Both the position numbers and the translations under genes were made by a program. DNA of 64,000 nt from Angustibacter luteus (GTDB taxonomy: Bacteria; Actinomycetota; Actinomycetes; Actinomycetales; Angustibacteraceae), in the NCBI RefSeq assembly GCF_039541115.1, contig NZ_BAABFP010000005.1:232447-296446 (forward strand), in the 5' to 3' direction. The notes under the pieces are model-generated. The model saw only the letters and a list, made by a program, of their open reading frames with translations. It was not told where the DNA came from and ran no database searches. This document shows, piece by piece, positions 35,105 to 42,433 of this stretch (its first letter is position 1; each line of letters opens with the position of its first letter).

Positions 35105-36178
35105 ATGCAGCTGCCCGTGATGCCGCCCGTCCCGCCGATGCTGGCCAAGCCGGCCAAGCAGATCCCCGGTGGGGCCATGAGCTACGAGCCGAAGTGGGAC
35201 GGGTTCCGGTCGATCATCTTCCGCGACGGTGACGAGGTCGAGATCGGCAGCCGCAACGAGAAGCCGATGACCCGCTACTTCCCCGAGCTCGTCGAGGCCG
35301 TGCGGCAGAACCTGCCTGAGCGCTGCGTCGTGGACGGCGAGATCATCGTGGTCGGTGAGTCCGGCGACCGGCTCGACTTCGAGGCGCTGCAGCAGCGGAT
35401 CCACCCTGCCGTGAGCCGGGTGACGATGCTCTCGCAGAAGACCCCCGCCCGGTTCGTGGCGTTCGACCTGCTCGCGCTCGGTGACCAGGACTGGACGTCG
35501 CGCCCGTTCGTCGAGCGGCGCGCCGCCCTGGTCGAGGCGCTGGCCGGGGCGCAGCCTCCGATCCACCTGACGGCCGCGACCACCGACCCGGGCACGGCGG
35601 AGCAGTGGTTCCACCAGTTCGAGGGCGCTGGGCTCGACGGGTTGGTCGCCAAGCCGCTCGACGGCACGTACCGGCCGGACAAGCGCACCATGACCAAGAT
35701 CAAGCACGAGCGGACCGCGGACGTCGTGGTGGCCGGCTACCGGGTGCACAAGAGCGGGCCGGACGCGATCGGCTCGCTGCTGCTCGGCCTCTACGGTCCG
35801 GACGGCATCCTGGCCAGCGTCGGCGTCATCGGGGCGTTCCCGATGGCCCGCCGGCGCGAGCTGCTCACCGAGCTGCAACCGCTGGTCACGACGTTCGACG
35901 ACCACCCCTGGGCGTGGGCAAAGCAAGAGGAGGGCACCCGGACTCCGCGCAACGCCGAGGGCAGCCGGTGGGCCGCCGGCAAGGACCTGACCTTCGTCCC
36001 GCTGAGACCAGAGCTCGTCGTCGAGGTGCGGTACGACCACATGGAGGGCATCCGGTTCCGGCACACCGCGCAGTTCGTGCGCTGGCGGCCCGACCGTGAG
36101 CCGACCTCGTGCGGGTACGACCAGCTCGAGGAGCCGGTCAGCTTCGACCTCACGGACGTCCTCGGCGCCCGTGGTTAG
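35105..36178 (+). CDS. ATP-dependent DNA ligase (LigC-type)
   Basis: 357 aa ligase with the nucleotidyltransferase motif I KWDGFRS (adenylated Lys30), SRNEKPMTRYFPE, motif III/IIIa region VDGEIIV and FVAFDLLALGDQDW, motif IV EGLVAK-like DGLVAKPLDG, motif V KIKHERTADVVV, and a C-terminal OB domain. There is no LigD polymerase or phosphoesterase fusion, so it is of the LigC class, shown in mycobacteria to act in backup end joining and excision repair. TTGAAT lies 6 nt before the ATG. Encoded near the separate polymerase-domain protein; Ku is not in the window. Confidence 0.92.
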   Translation: MQLPVMPPVPPMLAKPAKQIPGGAMSYEPKWDGFRSIIFRDGDEVEIGSRNEKPMTRYFPELVEAVRQNLPERCVVDGEIIVVGESGDRLDFEALQQRIHPAVSRVTMLSQKTPARFVAFDLLALGDQDWTSRPFVERRAALVEALAGAQPPIHLTAATTDPGTAEQWFHQFEGAGLDGLVAKPLDGTYRPDKRTMTKIKHERTADVVVAGYRVHKSGPDAIGSLLLGLYGPDGILASVGVIGAFPMARRRELLTELQPLVTTFDDHPWAWAKQEEGTRTPRNAEGSRWAAGKDLTFVPLRPELVVEVRYDHMEGIRFRHTAQFVRWRPDREPTSCGYDQLEEPVSFDLTDVLGARG

Positions 36179-36230
36179 CGCGCCCGGGGTCAGGGCGTGC
36201 ACTGCCAGGCACTCGTGGCAGGATCCCGCC

Positions 36231-36620
36231 ATGCCGTCATGGGGGTGGAAGCCGCTCGCCGCGCTGCTGGCGACGTCCGGGGCGCTGCACTTCGCCCGTC
36301 CGCGTCCCTTCGAGAGCATCGTGCCCCGCCAGCTCGGTGACCCGGGGCCGTGGGTCGCCGTGTCCGGAGCCGCCGAGCTGGCCTGCGCGGCCGGGCTGGC
36401 GCTGCCCAGGACCCGCCGCTGGGCCGGGCTGGCCACCGCCGCCCTCTTCGTCGGGGTGTTCCCGGCCAACGTGCAGATGGCCGTCACGGCGCAGCGCAGC
36501 GCGCGGGCCAGCCGCGGCTACCGCGCCGGCACGCTCGCACGGCTGCCGCTGCAGGCACCGCTGGTGGCCTGGGCCCTGGCCATCGCGCGGACCCCGCGGC
36601 CCGACGAGCCCGGTCGATGA
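36231..36620 (+). CDS. DoxX-like membrane protein
   Basis: 129 aa integral membrane protein with four hydrophobic segments (WKPLAALLATSGALHFA, WVAVSGAAELACAAGLAL, WAGLATAALFVGVFPANVQMAV, LPLQAPLVAWALAIA). The AGALHFxRPxPFESIVPRQL and FPANVQMAV patterns are typical of the short DoxX-family proteins of actinomycetes. Function not established. CAGGAT lies 6 nt before the ATG, suggesting a leaderless start. The stop overlaps the alpha/beta hydrolase start by four bases (ATGA). Confidence 0.78.
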   Translation: MPSWGWKPLAALLATSGALHFARPRPFESIVPRQLGDPGPWVAVSGAAELACAAGLALPRTRRWAGLATAALFVGVFPANVQMAVTAQRSARASRGYRAGTLARLPLQAPLVAWALAIARTPRPDEPGR

Positions 36621-37840
36621 CGTCGCGTGCCCGCCGGCTCGGACGGACCGGCCTCGCGCTGGCGGCTCTCGCCACCGCCGCCGCCGCCGCGGTAGGGGCG
36701 CTCGCGACGTACTTCACCCGCAAGGTGGTCACGCCGGACCACGTGAAGCCGGACGACGTCGAGGTGCTGGACGTCGACCTCGTCGCGCAACCACCCACGA
36801 TCACCCTGGCCCGGACGCCGGAGACGCAGGTCCAGGGACGGTACGGCCTCTGGTGGGACCACCGCGGTGGCCACGCGCGCCTGGGCGAGGTCCTGCAGAT
36901 GGACGACCAGTCCGTGGTCCGCCACCTGCTCGCGGTCGAGGAGGGCACGCCCCAGCCCGGGCCGGCCCGGTGGAACCAGTACTACTTCAGTGGGCCGCCC
37001 GCTGCCAGCCTCGGTCTGGCCCACCAGGACGTCGAGTTCGACACGGACCTCGGTCCCATGCCCGCGTGGTTCGTCCCGAGCGAGCTCGGTCCGTCGGCTG
37101 AGCGCGGCACCTGGGCCGTCCTGGTGCACGGGCGGGGCGCGACGCGCGAGGAGTGCCTGCGTGCTGTCCCGCCGCTGCACGCCCTCGGGCTCCCCGTGCT
37201 CGTCCCCTCCTACCGCAACGACCTCGACGCTCCCAGCGACCCCAGCGGGCGGTACCACCTGGGCGACAGCGAGTGGCGCGACGTCGAGGCCGCCGTGCTG
37301 TGGGCGCTCGCCCGCGGTGCCCGTGACGTCGTCCTGGTCGGGTGGTCGATGGGTGGCTCGATCGTGCTGCAGGCCGCCACCCGCTCCTGGGTCTGTGACC
37401 GCGTCCGGGCCGTCGTCCTGGACGCGCCGGTGGTGGACTGGCACGACGTGCTCGAGCACCAGTCCCGGGTGAACCGGCTGCCCAGCGCGATCGGGCGGCT
37501 CGGTTACCCCCTCCTCCGGCACCCGTGGGGGCGTCGCCTCGTCGGTCTCGAGCACCCGCTCGACCTGCACCGGCTCGACTGGGTCACGCGGGCCGCCGAG
37601 CTGCGGCTGCCCATCCTGCTCATCCACAGCGACGACGACGAGTTCGTCCCCAACGGCCCCTCCCGCGCCCTGGCCCGGGCCCGCCCCGACCTCGTCCGGG
37701 TGGAGCCCTGGCACGAGGCCCGGCACACCAAGGAGTGGAACACCGATCCCGAACGGTGGGACCGCGTGGTCACCCGGTTCGTCCGCGAGCAGCTCGCGCA
37801 CCCGCAGGCGGTGGCGGTCAGCGACGCGTCCACCGGGTGA
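36617..37840 (+). CDS. Alpha/beta hydrolase with N-terminal membrane anchor
   Basis: 407 aa. An Ala-rich hydrophobic segment (LGRTGLALAALATAAAAAVGALATYF) anchors or exports the protein. The catalytic fold follows from about residue 165: oxyanion region LVHGRGATREE, nucleophile in GWSMGGS, acid in LLIHSDDDEFVP, and catalytic His in EARHTKEWN. About 130 residues between anchor and fold are family-specific. This is the prolyl-oligopeptidase-like hydrolase type; substrate unknown. Coupled to the DoxX gene by ATGA. The end overlaps the convergent RibD-C gene by 23 bp. Confidence 0.8.
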   Translation: MTSRARRLGRTGLALAALATAAAAAVGALATYFTRKVVTPDHVKPDDVEVLDVDLVAQPPTITLARTPETQVQGRYGLWWDHRGGHARLGEVLQMDDQSVVRHLLAVEEGTPQPGPARWNQYYFSGPPAASLGLAHQDVEFDTDLGPMPAWFVPSELGPSAERGTWAVLVHGRGATREECLRAVPPLHALGLPVLVPSYRNDLDAPSDPSGRYHLGDSEWRDVEAAVLWALARGARDVVLVGWSMGGSIVLQAATRSWVCDRVRAVVLDAPVVDWHDVLEHQSRVNRLPSAIGRLGYPLLRHPWGRRLVGLEHPLDLHRLDWVTRAAELRLPILLIHSDDDEFVPNGPSRALARARPDLVRVEPWHEARHTKEWNTDPERWDRVVTRFVREQLAHPQAVAVSDASTG

Positions 37841-38549
37841 GCAGGGAGCCGTCCGAGCGCAGCGCGTGCGCCAGGTGCATGCGGGTCCGCAACGGTGCCC
37901 CGGCCGAGATGCGCGGTCCGTGCCCGCCGACCAGCAGCGGTGCGACGGTCAGGCAGAGCTCGTCGACCAGCTCGGCGCGCGCCAGGTCGTTCATCAGCTG
38001 CGGGCCCCCTTCGCAGAGGATCCGCCGCAGTCCCCGGCCGGCCAGGCTCTCCGTCGCGGAGACGAGGTCGACGCTGCCCCGCCCGGACTGCAGGACGTTC
38101 GCCGCGCCGATCCTTCCGGTCAGCGCGGCGAGCGACTGCGGGTCCGCGTCCTCGGTGGTCAGCACCAGGAGGCCGCCCGCCTCCGGGACGTCGTCCAGGA
38201 CCTTCTCGGGCAGCTCCAGCGAGCGGCTGACCAGCACCAGCAGCGGGTGGTGCGCGAGCCCGTTCGCCTCGCGCACCGCGCTCCAGGCATCGGGCGTGCC
38301 CAGCCGGCCGTAGCCCTCGTCCCGCGCGGTGCCGGCCCCGATCAGCACGGTGTCGCACAGCGCCCGGAGCGCCGCGAACACCCGGTGGTCGGCGTCGTCG
38401 TTGATGCTGCCGGACCGGCCGTCGTCGCCGGTGGCCGAGCCGTCCAGGCTCGACACGAAGTTGGCTCGCACGACCGCCCGCTCGCCCGAGCCCGGGTAGG
38501 CGTAGAGGTCGGCCAGCTCGTCGTCGCTCAGCTCGTCGATGTGCTGCAC
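37818..38549 (-). CDS. RibD C-terminal-domain pyrimidine reductase family protein
   Basis: 243 aa DHFR-like reductase, stand-alone RibD-C domain. Landmarks: VVRANFVSSLDGSATGDDGRSGSINDDADHRVFAALRALCDTVLIGAGTARDEGYG (substrate and NADPH site), VLVSRSLELP, RRILCEGGPQLMNDL. Stand-alone homologues are annotated for the reduction step of riboflavin synthesis or as deazaflavin/unknown reductases; no other riboflavin gene is here. GTG 38549 is chosen because CAGACT (38557-38562) lies 7 nt upstream; the frame is open further but would run through the divergent zapE start. Confidence 0.85.
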   Translation of the reverse strand: MQHIDELSDDELADLYAYPGSGERAVVRANFVSSLDGSATGDDGRSGSINDDADHRVFAALRALCDTVLIGAGTARDEGYGRLGTPDAWSAVREANGLAHHPLLVLVSRSLELPEKVLDDVPEAGGLLVLTTEDADPQSLAALTGRIGAANVLQSGRGSVDLVSATESLAGRGLRRILCEGGPQLMNDLARAELVDELCLTVAPLLVGGHGPRISAGAPLRTRMHLAHALRSDGSLLTRWTRR

Positions 38550-38589
38550 CCGGCCGAGTCTGCCAGCGGGCAGGACGTAGGGTCGTGCC
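38550..38589. promoter_or_regulatory. Divergent leaderless promoters (RibD-C / zapE)
   Basis: Only 40 bases separate the two start codons. CAGACT (38557-38562, minus) is 7 nt before the RibD-C GTG and TAGGGT (38578-38583, plus) is 6 nt before the zapE GTG. There is no room for separate 5' UTRs, which strongly supports leaderless transcripts for both. Confidence 0.55.
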
Positions 38590-39612
38590 GTGACGGGACG
38601 ACTCGCCGATCGTGACCCACGTCCCGATCCGCAGCGGTTGATGGACGAGCTCGTCCCCCCGCCGCACTTCACCTCGGTGACCTTCGACTCCTACCGACCC
38701 GACCCCGGTCAGCCCAGCCAGGCCGCCGCGGTGGCCCGGCTACGCCAGTTCGCCGACGACCTCGGCCGCACCGGACGGTCGGGACGGTCGGGACGGTCGT
38801 TGCTGCGGCGAGCCCCACGGGCGAGCGGTCCGTCGGGGATCTACCTGGACGGCGGCTTCGGCGTCGGCAAGACCCACCTGCTCGCCGCACTCTGGCACCA
38901 GGCACCGGGGCCGAAGACGTTCGGCACGTTCGTCGAGCTCACCCACCTCGTCGGGGCGTTGGGATTCGGGCCGGCGGTGGAGCGGCTGTCGACGCGGCGG
39001 CTGGTGTGCATCGACGAGTTCGAGCTCGACGACCCGGGGGACACGGTGCTGATGTCCACGCTGCTGACCCGCCTGGTGCAGGCGGGCGTGCGGGTGGCGG
39101 CGACGTCCAACACGCTGCCCGACGCCTTGGGGGAGGGGCGCTTCGCGGCCGAGGACTTCCTGCGCGAGATCCAGGCGCTGTCGGCGCACTTCGAGGTCCT
39201 GCGGGTGGACGGCGAGGACTACCGGCACCGCGGGCTCACCCGAGCGCCGGACCCATTGAGCGAGAACGCGTTGCGCGGCTGGGTGGGCGCCGACGACACC
39301 CGCACCTACGACGCGTTCGACGACCTCTGCACCCACCTGGCAGCGGTGCACCCGAGCCGGTACGGCGCCCTCGTGGACGGCGTCGCGGGGGTCGCGGTCG
39401 CCGGGCTGCACCCGGTGAGCGACCAGAACGTGGCGCTGCGGCTCGTCGTCCTCGCCGACCGGCTCTACGACCGGGACGTCCCCGTCGCCGTCTCCGGCAG
39501 TGCGGTCGACGAGCTGTTCACCGCGGAGCTGCTCGCGGGCGGCTACCGCAAGAAGTACCTGCGGGCGCTGTCCCGGCTCACGGCGTTGGCGCGCTCGGCT
39601 GCGCAACCCTGA
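38590..39612 (+). CDS. zapE: Cell division protein ZapE (AFG1-like AAA ATPase)
   Basis: 340 aa AAA+ ATPase. Walker A is GGFGVGKTHLLAALW and Walker B LVCIDEFELDD; further on are sensor-like VAATSNTLPDALGEGRFAAEDFLREIQ and C-terminal VDELFTAELLAGGYRKKYLRALSRL, both characteristic of the family. In E. coli ZapE acts on Z-ring dynamics; the actinobacterial role is less clear. Three tandem 9-bp repeats encode a GRSGRSGRS insertion just before the Walker A region. Its last 35 bp overlap the convergent treZ gene. Confidence 0.9.
   Translation: MTGRLADRDPRPDPQRLMDELVPPPHFTSVTFDSYRPDPGQPSQAAAVARLRQFADDLGRTGRSGRSGRSLLRRAPRASGPSGIYLDGGFGVGKTHLLAALWHQAPGPKTFGTFVELTHLVGALGFGPAVERLSTRRLVCIDEFELDDPGDTVLMSTLLTRLVQAGVRVAATSNTLPDALGEGRFAAEDFLREIQALSAHFEVLRVDGEDYRHRGLTRAPDPLSENALRGWVGADDTRTYDAFDDLCTHLAAVHPSRYGALVDGVAGVAVAGLHPVSDQNVALRLVVLADRLYDRDVPVAVSGSAVDELFTAELLAGGYRKKYLRALSRLTALARSAAQP
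38773..38799 (+). repeat. Three tandem copies of GGACGGTCG inside zapE
   Basis: Perfect 9-bp unit repeated three times (38773-38781, 38782-38790, 38791-38799), encoding Gly-Arg-Ser repeats in a surface segment before Walker A. Being in frame, copy-number changes would alter the protein without frameshift. Confidence 0.85.
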
Positions 39613-41365
39613 CGACCGCGACCGCGTGCGGGCCGAGCTCGACCGTCGACTCGTGCAGGGTCGTGGTCGCTGGGTCCCAGACGGCCACCGCGTCCAGCGG
39701 CTCGGCGTCCACCGGGACGTGCTGCCCGTGCTCGGCGAGGTTGCAGACGACGCGCAGGTCGCCTCGGCGCACGCACAGCCACCAGGCGTCCTCGTCGTAC
39801 TCCACCTGGACCCCGGTCAGCCGACCGTCACGCAGCGCAGGTTCCTTGCGCCGCAACGAGATGAGGTCGTGGTACCAGTCGAGCATCCGGGCGTGGTCGC
39901 CGTGCCGCATCTCGTCCCAGCGCAGCACCGAGCGGTCCCTGGTGGCCCGGTCCTGCGGGTCCGGCACCTGCTCGGCGGACCAGCCGTGCTCGGCGAACTC
40001 GCGGCGCCGGCCGTCCCGGACCGCGCCGGCCAGCTCGACGTCGGGGAACTCCGTGAAGTACAGCCACGGCGTGGACGCGGCCCACTCCTCACCCATGAAC
40101 AGCATCGGGGTGAACGCCGAGGTCATCACCACCGCCGCCCCGATGGCCTGCTGCCCGGGCGTGAGCAGCGCGCCGATCCGCTCGCCGACCGCGCGGTTGC
40201 CGATCTGGTCGTGGGTCTGCAGGTAGCCCAGGAACCGGCGCCCGTCGTGCTTCTCGGGGTCGACCGGGTGGCCCCAGTCCTGACCGCGGAAGGACGACCA
40301 CCCGCCGTCGTGCCGGAACACCCGCGTCAGGCAGTGCGCGAGGACCGGCAGCGACCCGAAGTCCCCGTAGTACCCCTGCCGCTCACCCGTCAGGGTCGCG
40401 TGCAGCGCGTGGTGCAGGTCGTCGCTCCACTGCGCGTCCATGCCGAGCCCGTCGTCGGTCGTCGCCGAGACCGTGCGGGGGTCGTTCAGGTCGCTCTCCG
40501 CGATCAGCTCGAGCGGGCGCCCCAGCGCGTGGGACAGGATCCGCGTCTCGTCGGAGAGCTGGGCGAGCACGTGCGTGGGGGAGTCGTCGCGCAGCTCGTG
40601 CACGGCGTCCAGTCGCAGCAGGTCGACGTGGAAGTCCCGGAACCAGCGCAGCGCGTTGTCGATCAGCCAGCGGCGTACCGCCATGTTGCCCTGGCCGTCC
40701 AGGTTGAGCCCCTGGCCCCACGGCGTGTGGTGGTCGTCGGTGAAGTACGGGCCGAACCTGGCCAGGTAGTTGCCGCTCGGGCCGAGGTGGTTGTAGACGA
40801 CGTCCAGTCCCACGGCCATGCCGCGGCCGTGGCAGGCGTCGACGAAGCGCTGCAGCGCCTCCGGTCCGCCGTAGGCCTCGTGCACCGCGTACGGGTGCAC
40901 GCCGTCGTAACCCCAGCCGGACTGCCCGTCGAACGCGGCGACCGGGAGCAGCTCCACGACGTCCACGCCGAGCCCGGCCAGGTGGTCCAGGTGCTCGACC
41001 GCGGCGTCCAGCGTCCCCTCGTACGTGAAGGTGCCGACGTGCAGCTCGTAGACGACGCCGCCCAGGACGCCCTTGCCGCAGCGCGTCCCGCGCCACGCGT
41101 CGTCGTGCCACGTGTAGTGCTCGGGGTCGAAGACCCGGCTCGGTCCGTGCACGCCGTCCGGCTGCCACGCGCTGCGCGGGTCGGGGGTCAGCGGTCCGCC
41201 GTCCACCGTGAACCCGTAGTCCGTGCCGTGCTCGCCCCAGGGGCCGTCGTAGCGCCACCAGCCGCCCTCCGAGCGCACCAGCGGGAGGGTGACGGGATCC
41301 GTCTGCGGGTCGGTGACGAGGTCGACGCGTCCGGCATGCGGCGCCCAGACGGCGTAGCGGTGCAT
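39578..41365 (-). CDS. treZ: Malto-oligosyltrehalose trehalohydrolase
   Basis: Releases trehalose from maltooligosyl-trehalose, second step of the TreY-TreZ pathway. 595 aa, GH13 with an N-terminal CBM48-like domain (MHRYAVWAPHAGRVDLVT). Catalytic residues: Asp in DLLRLDAVHELRD, acid/base Glu in ELIAESDLNDPR, and the third acidic residue near TPMLFMGEEWAAS / LQTHDQIGNRA. CAGGCT lies 7 nt before the ATG, so it has its own probably leaderless promoter, separate from the treX-treY operon. Convergent overlap of 35 bp with zapE. Confidence 0.95.
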   Translation of the reverse strand: MHRYAVWAPHAGRVDLVTDPQTDPVTLPLVRSEGGWWRYDGPWGEHGTDYGFTVDGGPLTPDPRSAWQPDGVHGPSRVFDPEHYTWHDDAWRGTRCGKGVLGGVVYELHVGTFTYEGTLDAAVEHLDHLAGLGVDVVELLPVAAFDGQSGWGYDGVHPYAVHEAYGGPEALQRFVDACHGRGMAVGLDVVYNHLGPSGNYLARFGPYFTDDHHTPWGQGLNLDGQGNMAVRRWLIDNALRWFRDFHVDLLRLDAVHELRDDSPTHVLAQLSDETRILSHALGRPLELIAESDLNDPRTVSATTDDGLGMDAQWSDDLHHALHATLTGERQGYYGDFGSLPVLAHCLTRVFRHDGGWSSFRGQDWGHPVDPEKHDGRRFLGYLQTHDQIGNRAVGERIGALLTPGQQAIGAAVVMTSAFTPMLFMGEEWAASTPWLYFTEFPDVELAGAVRDGRRREFAEHGWSAEQVPDPQDRATRDRSVLRWDEMRHGDHARMLDWYHDLISLRRKEPALRDGRLTGVQVEYDEDAWWLCVRRGDLRVVCNLAEHGQHVPVDAEPLDAVAVWDPATTTLHESTVELGPHAVAVVRVAQPSAPTP

Positions 41366-41430
41366 GGGTCCGAGCCTGTCACAGCAGCGTCCGCCTGGCC
41401 CACTTGGGTGCGCCCTGCCATGATCGGCCG

Positions 41431-42381
41431 ATGTCGAGCCGAAAGCAGCAGGTCGCGCCCCGCAAGAAGGACGTCAAGGAGGCTGCCGCGCTGCGCAAGG
41501 CGCTCACGTCGGCCGAGCAGGCGGTCGAGGACGAGATCCAGTCGACGGACCCGCGCGTCGACCAGCTGCTCCGCGTCGACCAGGGCTTCCGGCTGGCGGA
41601 CGTCGACCCGCGGGCGACGCCGGGGTTCGCCGGCGGGAAGCCGGCCGGGCGCGCCGCGCTGGCGGCCGGCGTCGACCAGTTCTCCCAGCTGCAGGAGCGG
41701 CTGTTCGCGGAGAGCCGGGGCGGCGGTCGGCGATCGCTGCTGCTGGTCGTCCAGGGGATGGACACGTCCGGCAAGGGCGGCATCGTCCGGCACGTCGTCG
41801 GTGCGGCCGACCCGCAAGGTGTCCGGCACACCGCCTTCAAGGCGCCGACCAAGGACGAGCGGGCCAAGGGCTTCCTGTGGCGGATCCGGCGGGCGCTGCC
41901 AGAGGCCGGAGAGATCGGCGTCTTCGACCGCTCGCACTACGAGGACGTGCTCATCGCTCGGGTGCACGAGCTGGTGCCCCGGGCGACCTGGTCGAAGCGC
42001 TACGCGACCATCAACGACTTCGAGCGGCGGCTGGTCGAGCGCGGCACGACGGTGGTCAAGGTGATGATGCACGTCTCCCGGGACGAGCAGAAGGAGCGGC
42101 TGGCCGAACGGCTGGAGCGCCCCGACAAGTACTGGAAGTACAACCCCACCGACATCGACGAGCGCGAGCACTGGGACGCCTACCAGGAGGCGTACCAGGT
42201 CGCCCTGACGCGCTGCTCGACGCAGGCGGTGCCGTGGTTCGTCGTCCCGGCCGACCGCAAGTGGTACGCCCGCTGGGCCGTCCAGCAGCTGCTGATCCAG
42301 CACCTGGAGCGGATCGACCCGCAGTGGCCGCCGGCGGACTTCGACGTGGACGTCGAGAAGGGCCGGCTGGCCGCCAGCTGA
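41431..42381 (+). CDS. PPK2-family polyphosphate kinase
   Basis: 316 aa polyphosphate:nucleotide phosphotransferase. Walker A VVQGMDTSGKGGIV, the FKAPTKDERAKGFLWRI segment, Walker B/lid EIGVFDRSHYEDVLIARV and FERRLVERGTTVVKVMMHVSRDEQKERLAERL are those of PPK2 enzymes, which use polyphosphate to phosphorylate NMP or NDP. An N-terminal helical extension of about 70 residues (KDVKEAAALRKALTSAEQAVEDEIQ) precedes the kinase fold. CATGAT lies 6 nt before the ATG. It is placed between treY and treZ in the opposite direction, splitting the usual treXYZ group. Confidence 0.92.
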   Translation: MSSRKQQVAPRKKDVKEAAALRKALTSAEQAVEDEIQSTDPRVDQLLRVDQGFRLADVDPRATPGFAGGKPAGRAALAAGVDQFSQLQERLFAESRGGGRRSLLLVVQGMDTSGKGGIVRHVVGAADPQGVRHTAFKAPTKDERAKGFLWRIRRALPEAGEIGVFDRSHYEDVLIARVHELVPRATWSKRYATINDFERRLVERGTTVVKVMMHVSRDEQKERLAERLERPDKYWKYNPTDIDEREHWDAYQEAYQVALTRCSTQAVPWFVVPADRKWYARWAVQQLLIQHLERIDPQWPPADFDVDVEKGRLAAS

Positions 42382-42394
42382 CCGCAGGTCCGGG

Positions 42395-42433
42395 ACGCTA
42401 GGTCCGGACGCTAGGTCCGGACGCTAGGTCCGG
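42395..42433. repeat. Three tandem copies of ACGCTAGGTCCGG at the treY/ppk2 convergent ends
   Basis: A 13-bp unit occurs three times without interruption (42395-42407, 42408-42420, 42421-42433), preceded by a partial unit. The last copy includes the treY stop codon (TAG at 42424-42426 on the minus strand) and its final codons. Because 13 is not a multiple of three, each copy supplies a stop in a different frame. It is a minisatellite-like duplication at convergent gene ends; no clear hairpin. Confidence 0.85.

Noticed and set aside
32031-36178. A complete bacterial NHEJ operon
   Set aside because: No Ku gene and no fused LigD are in the window; only the polymerase domain and a LigC-type ligase are present.
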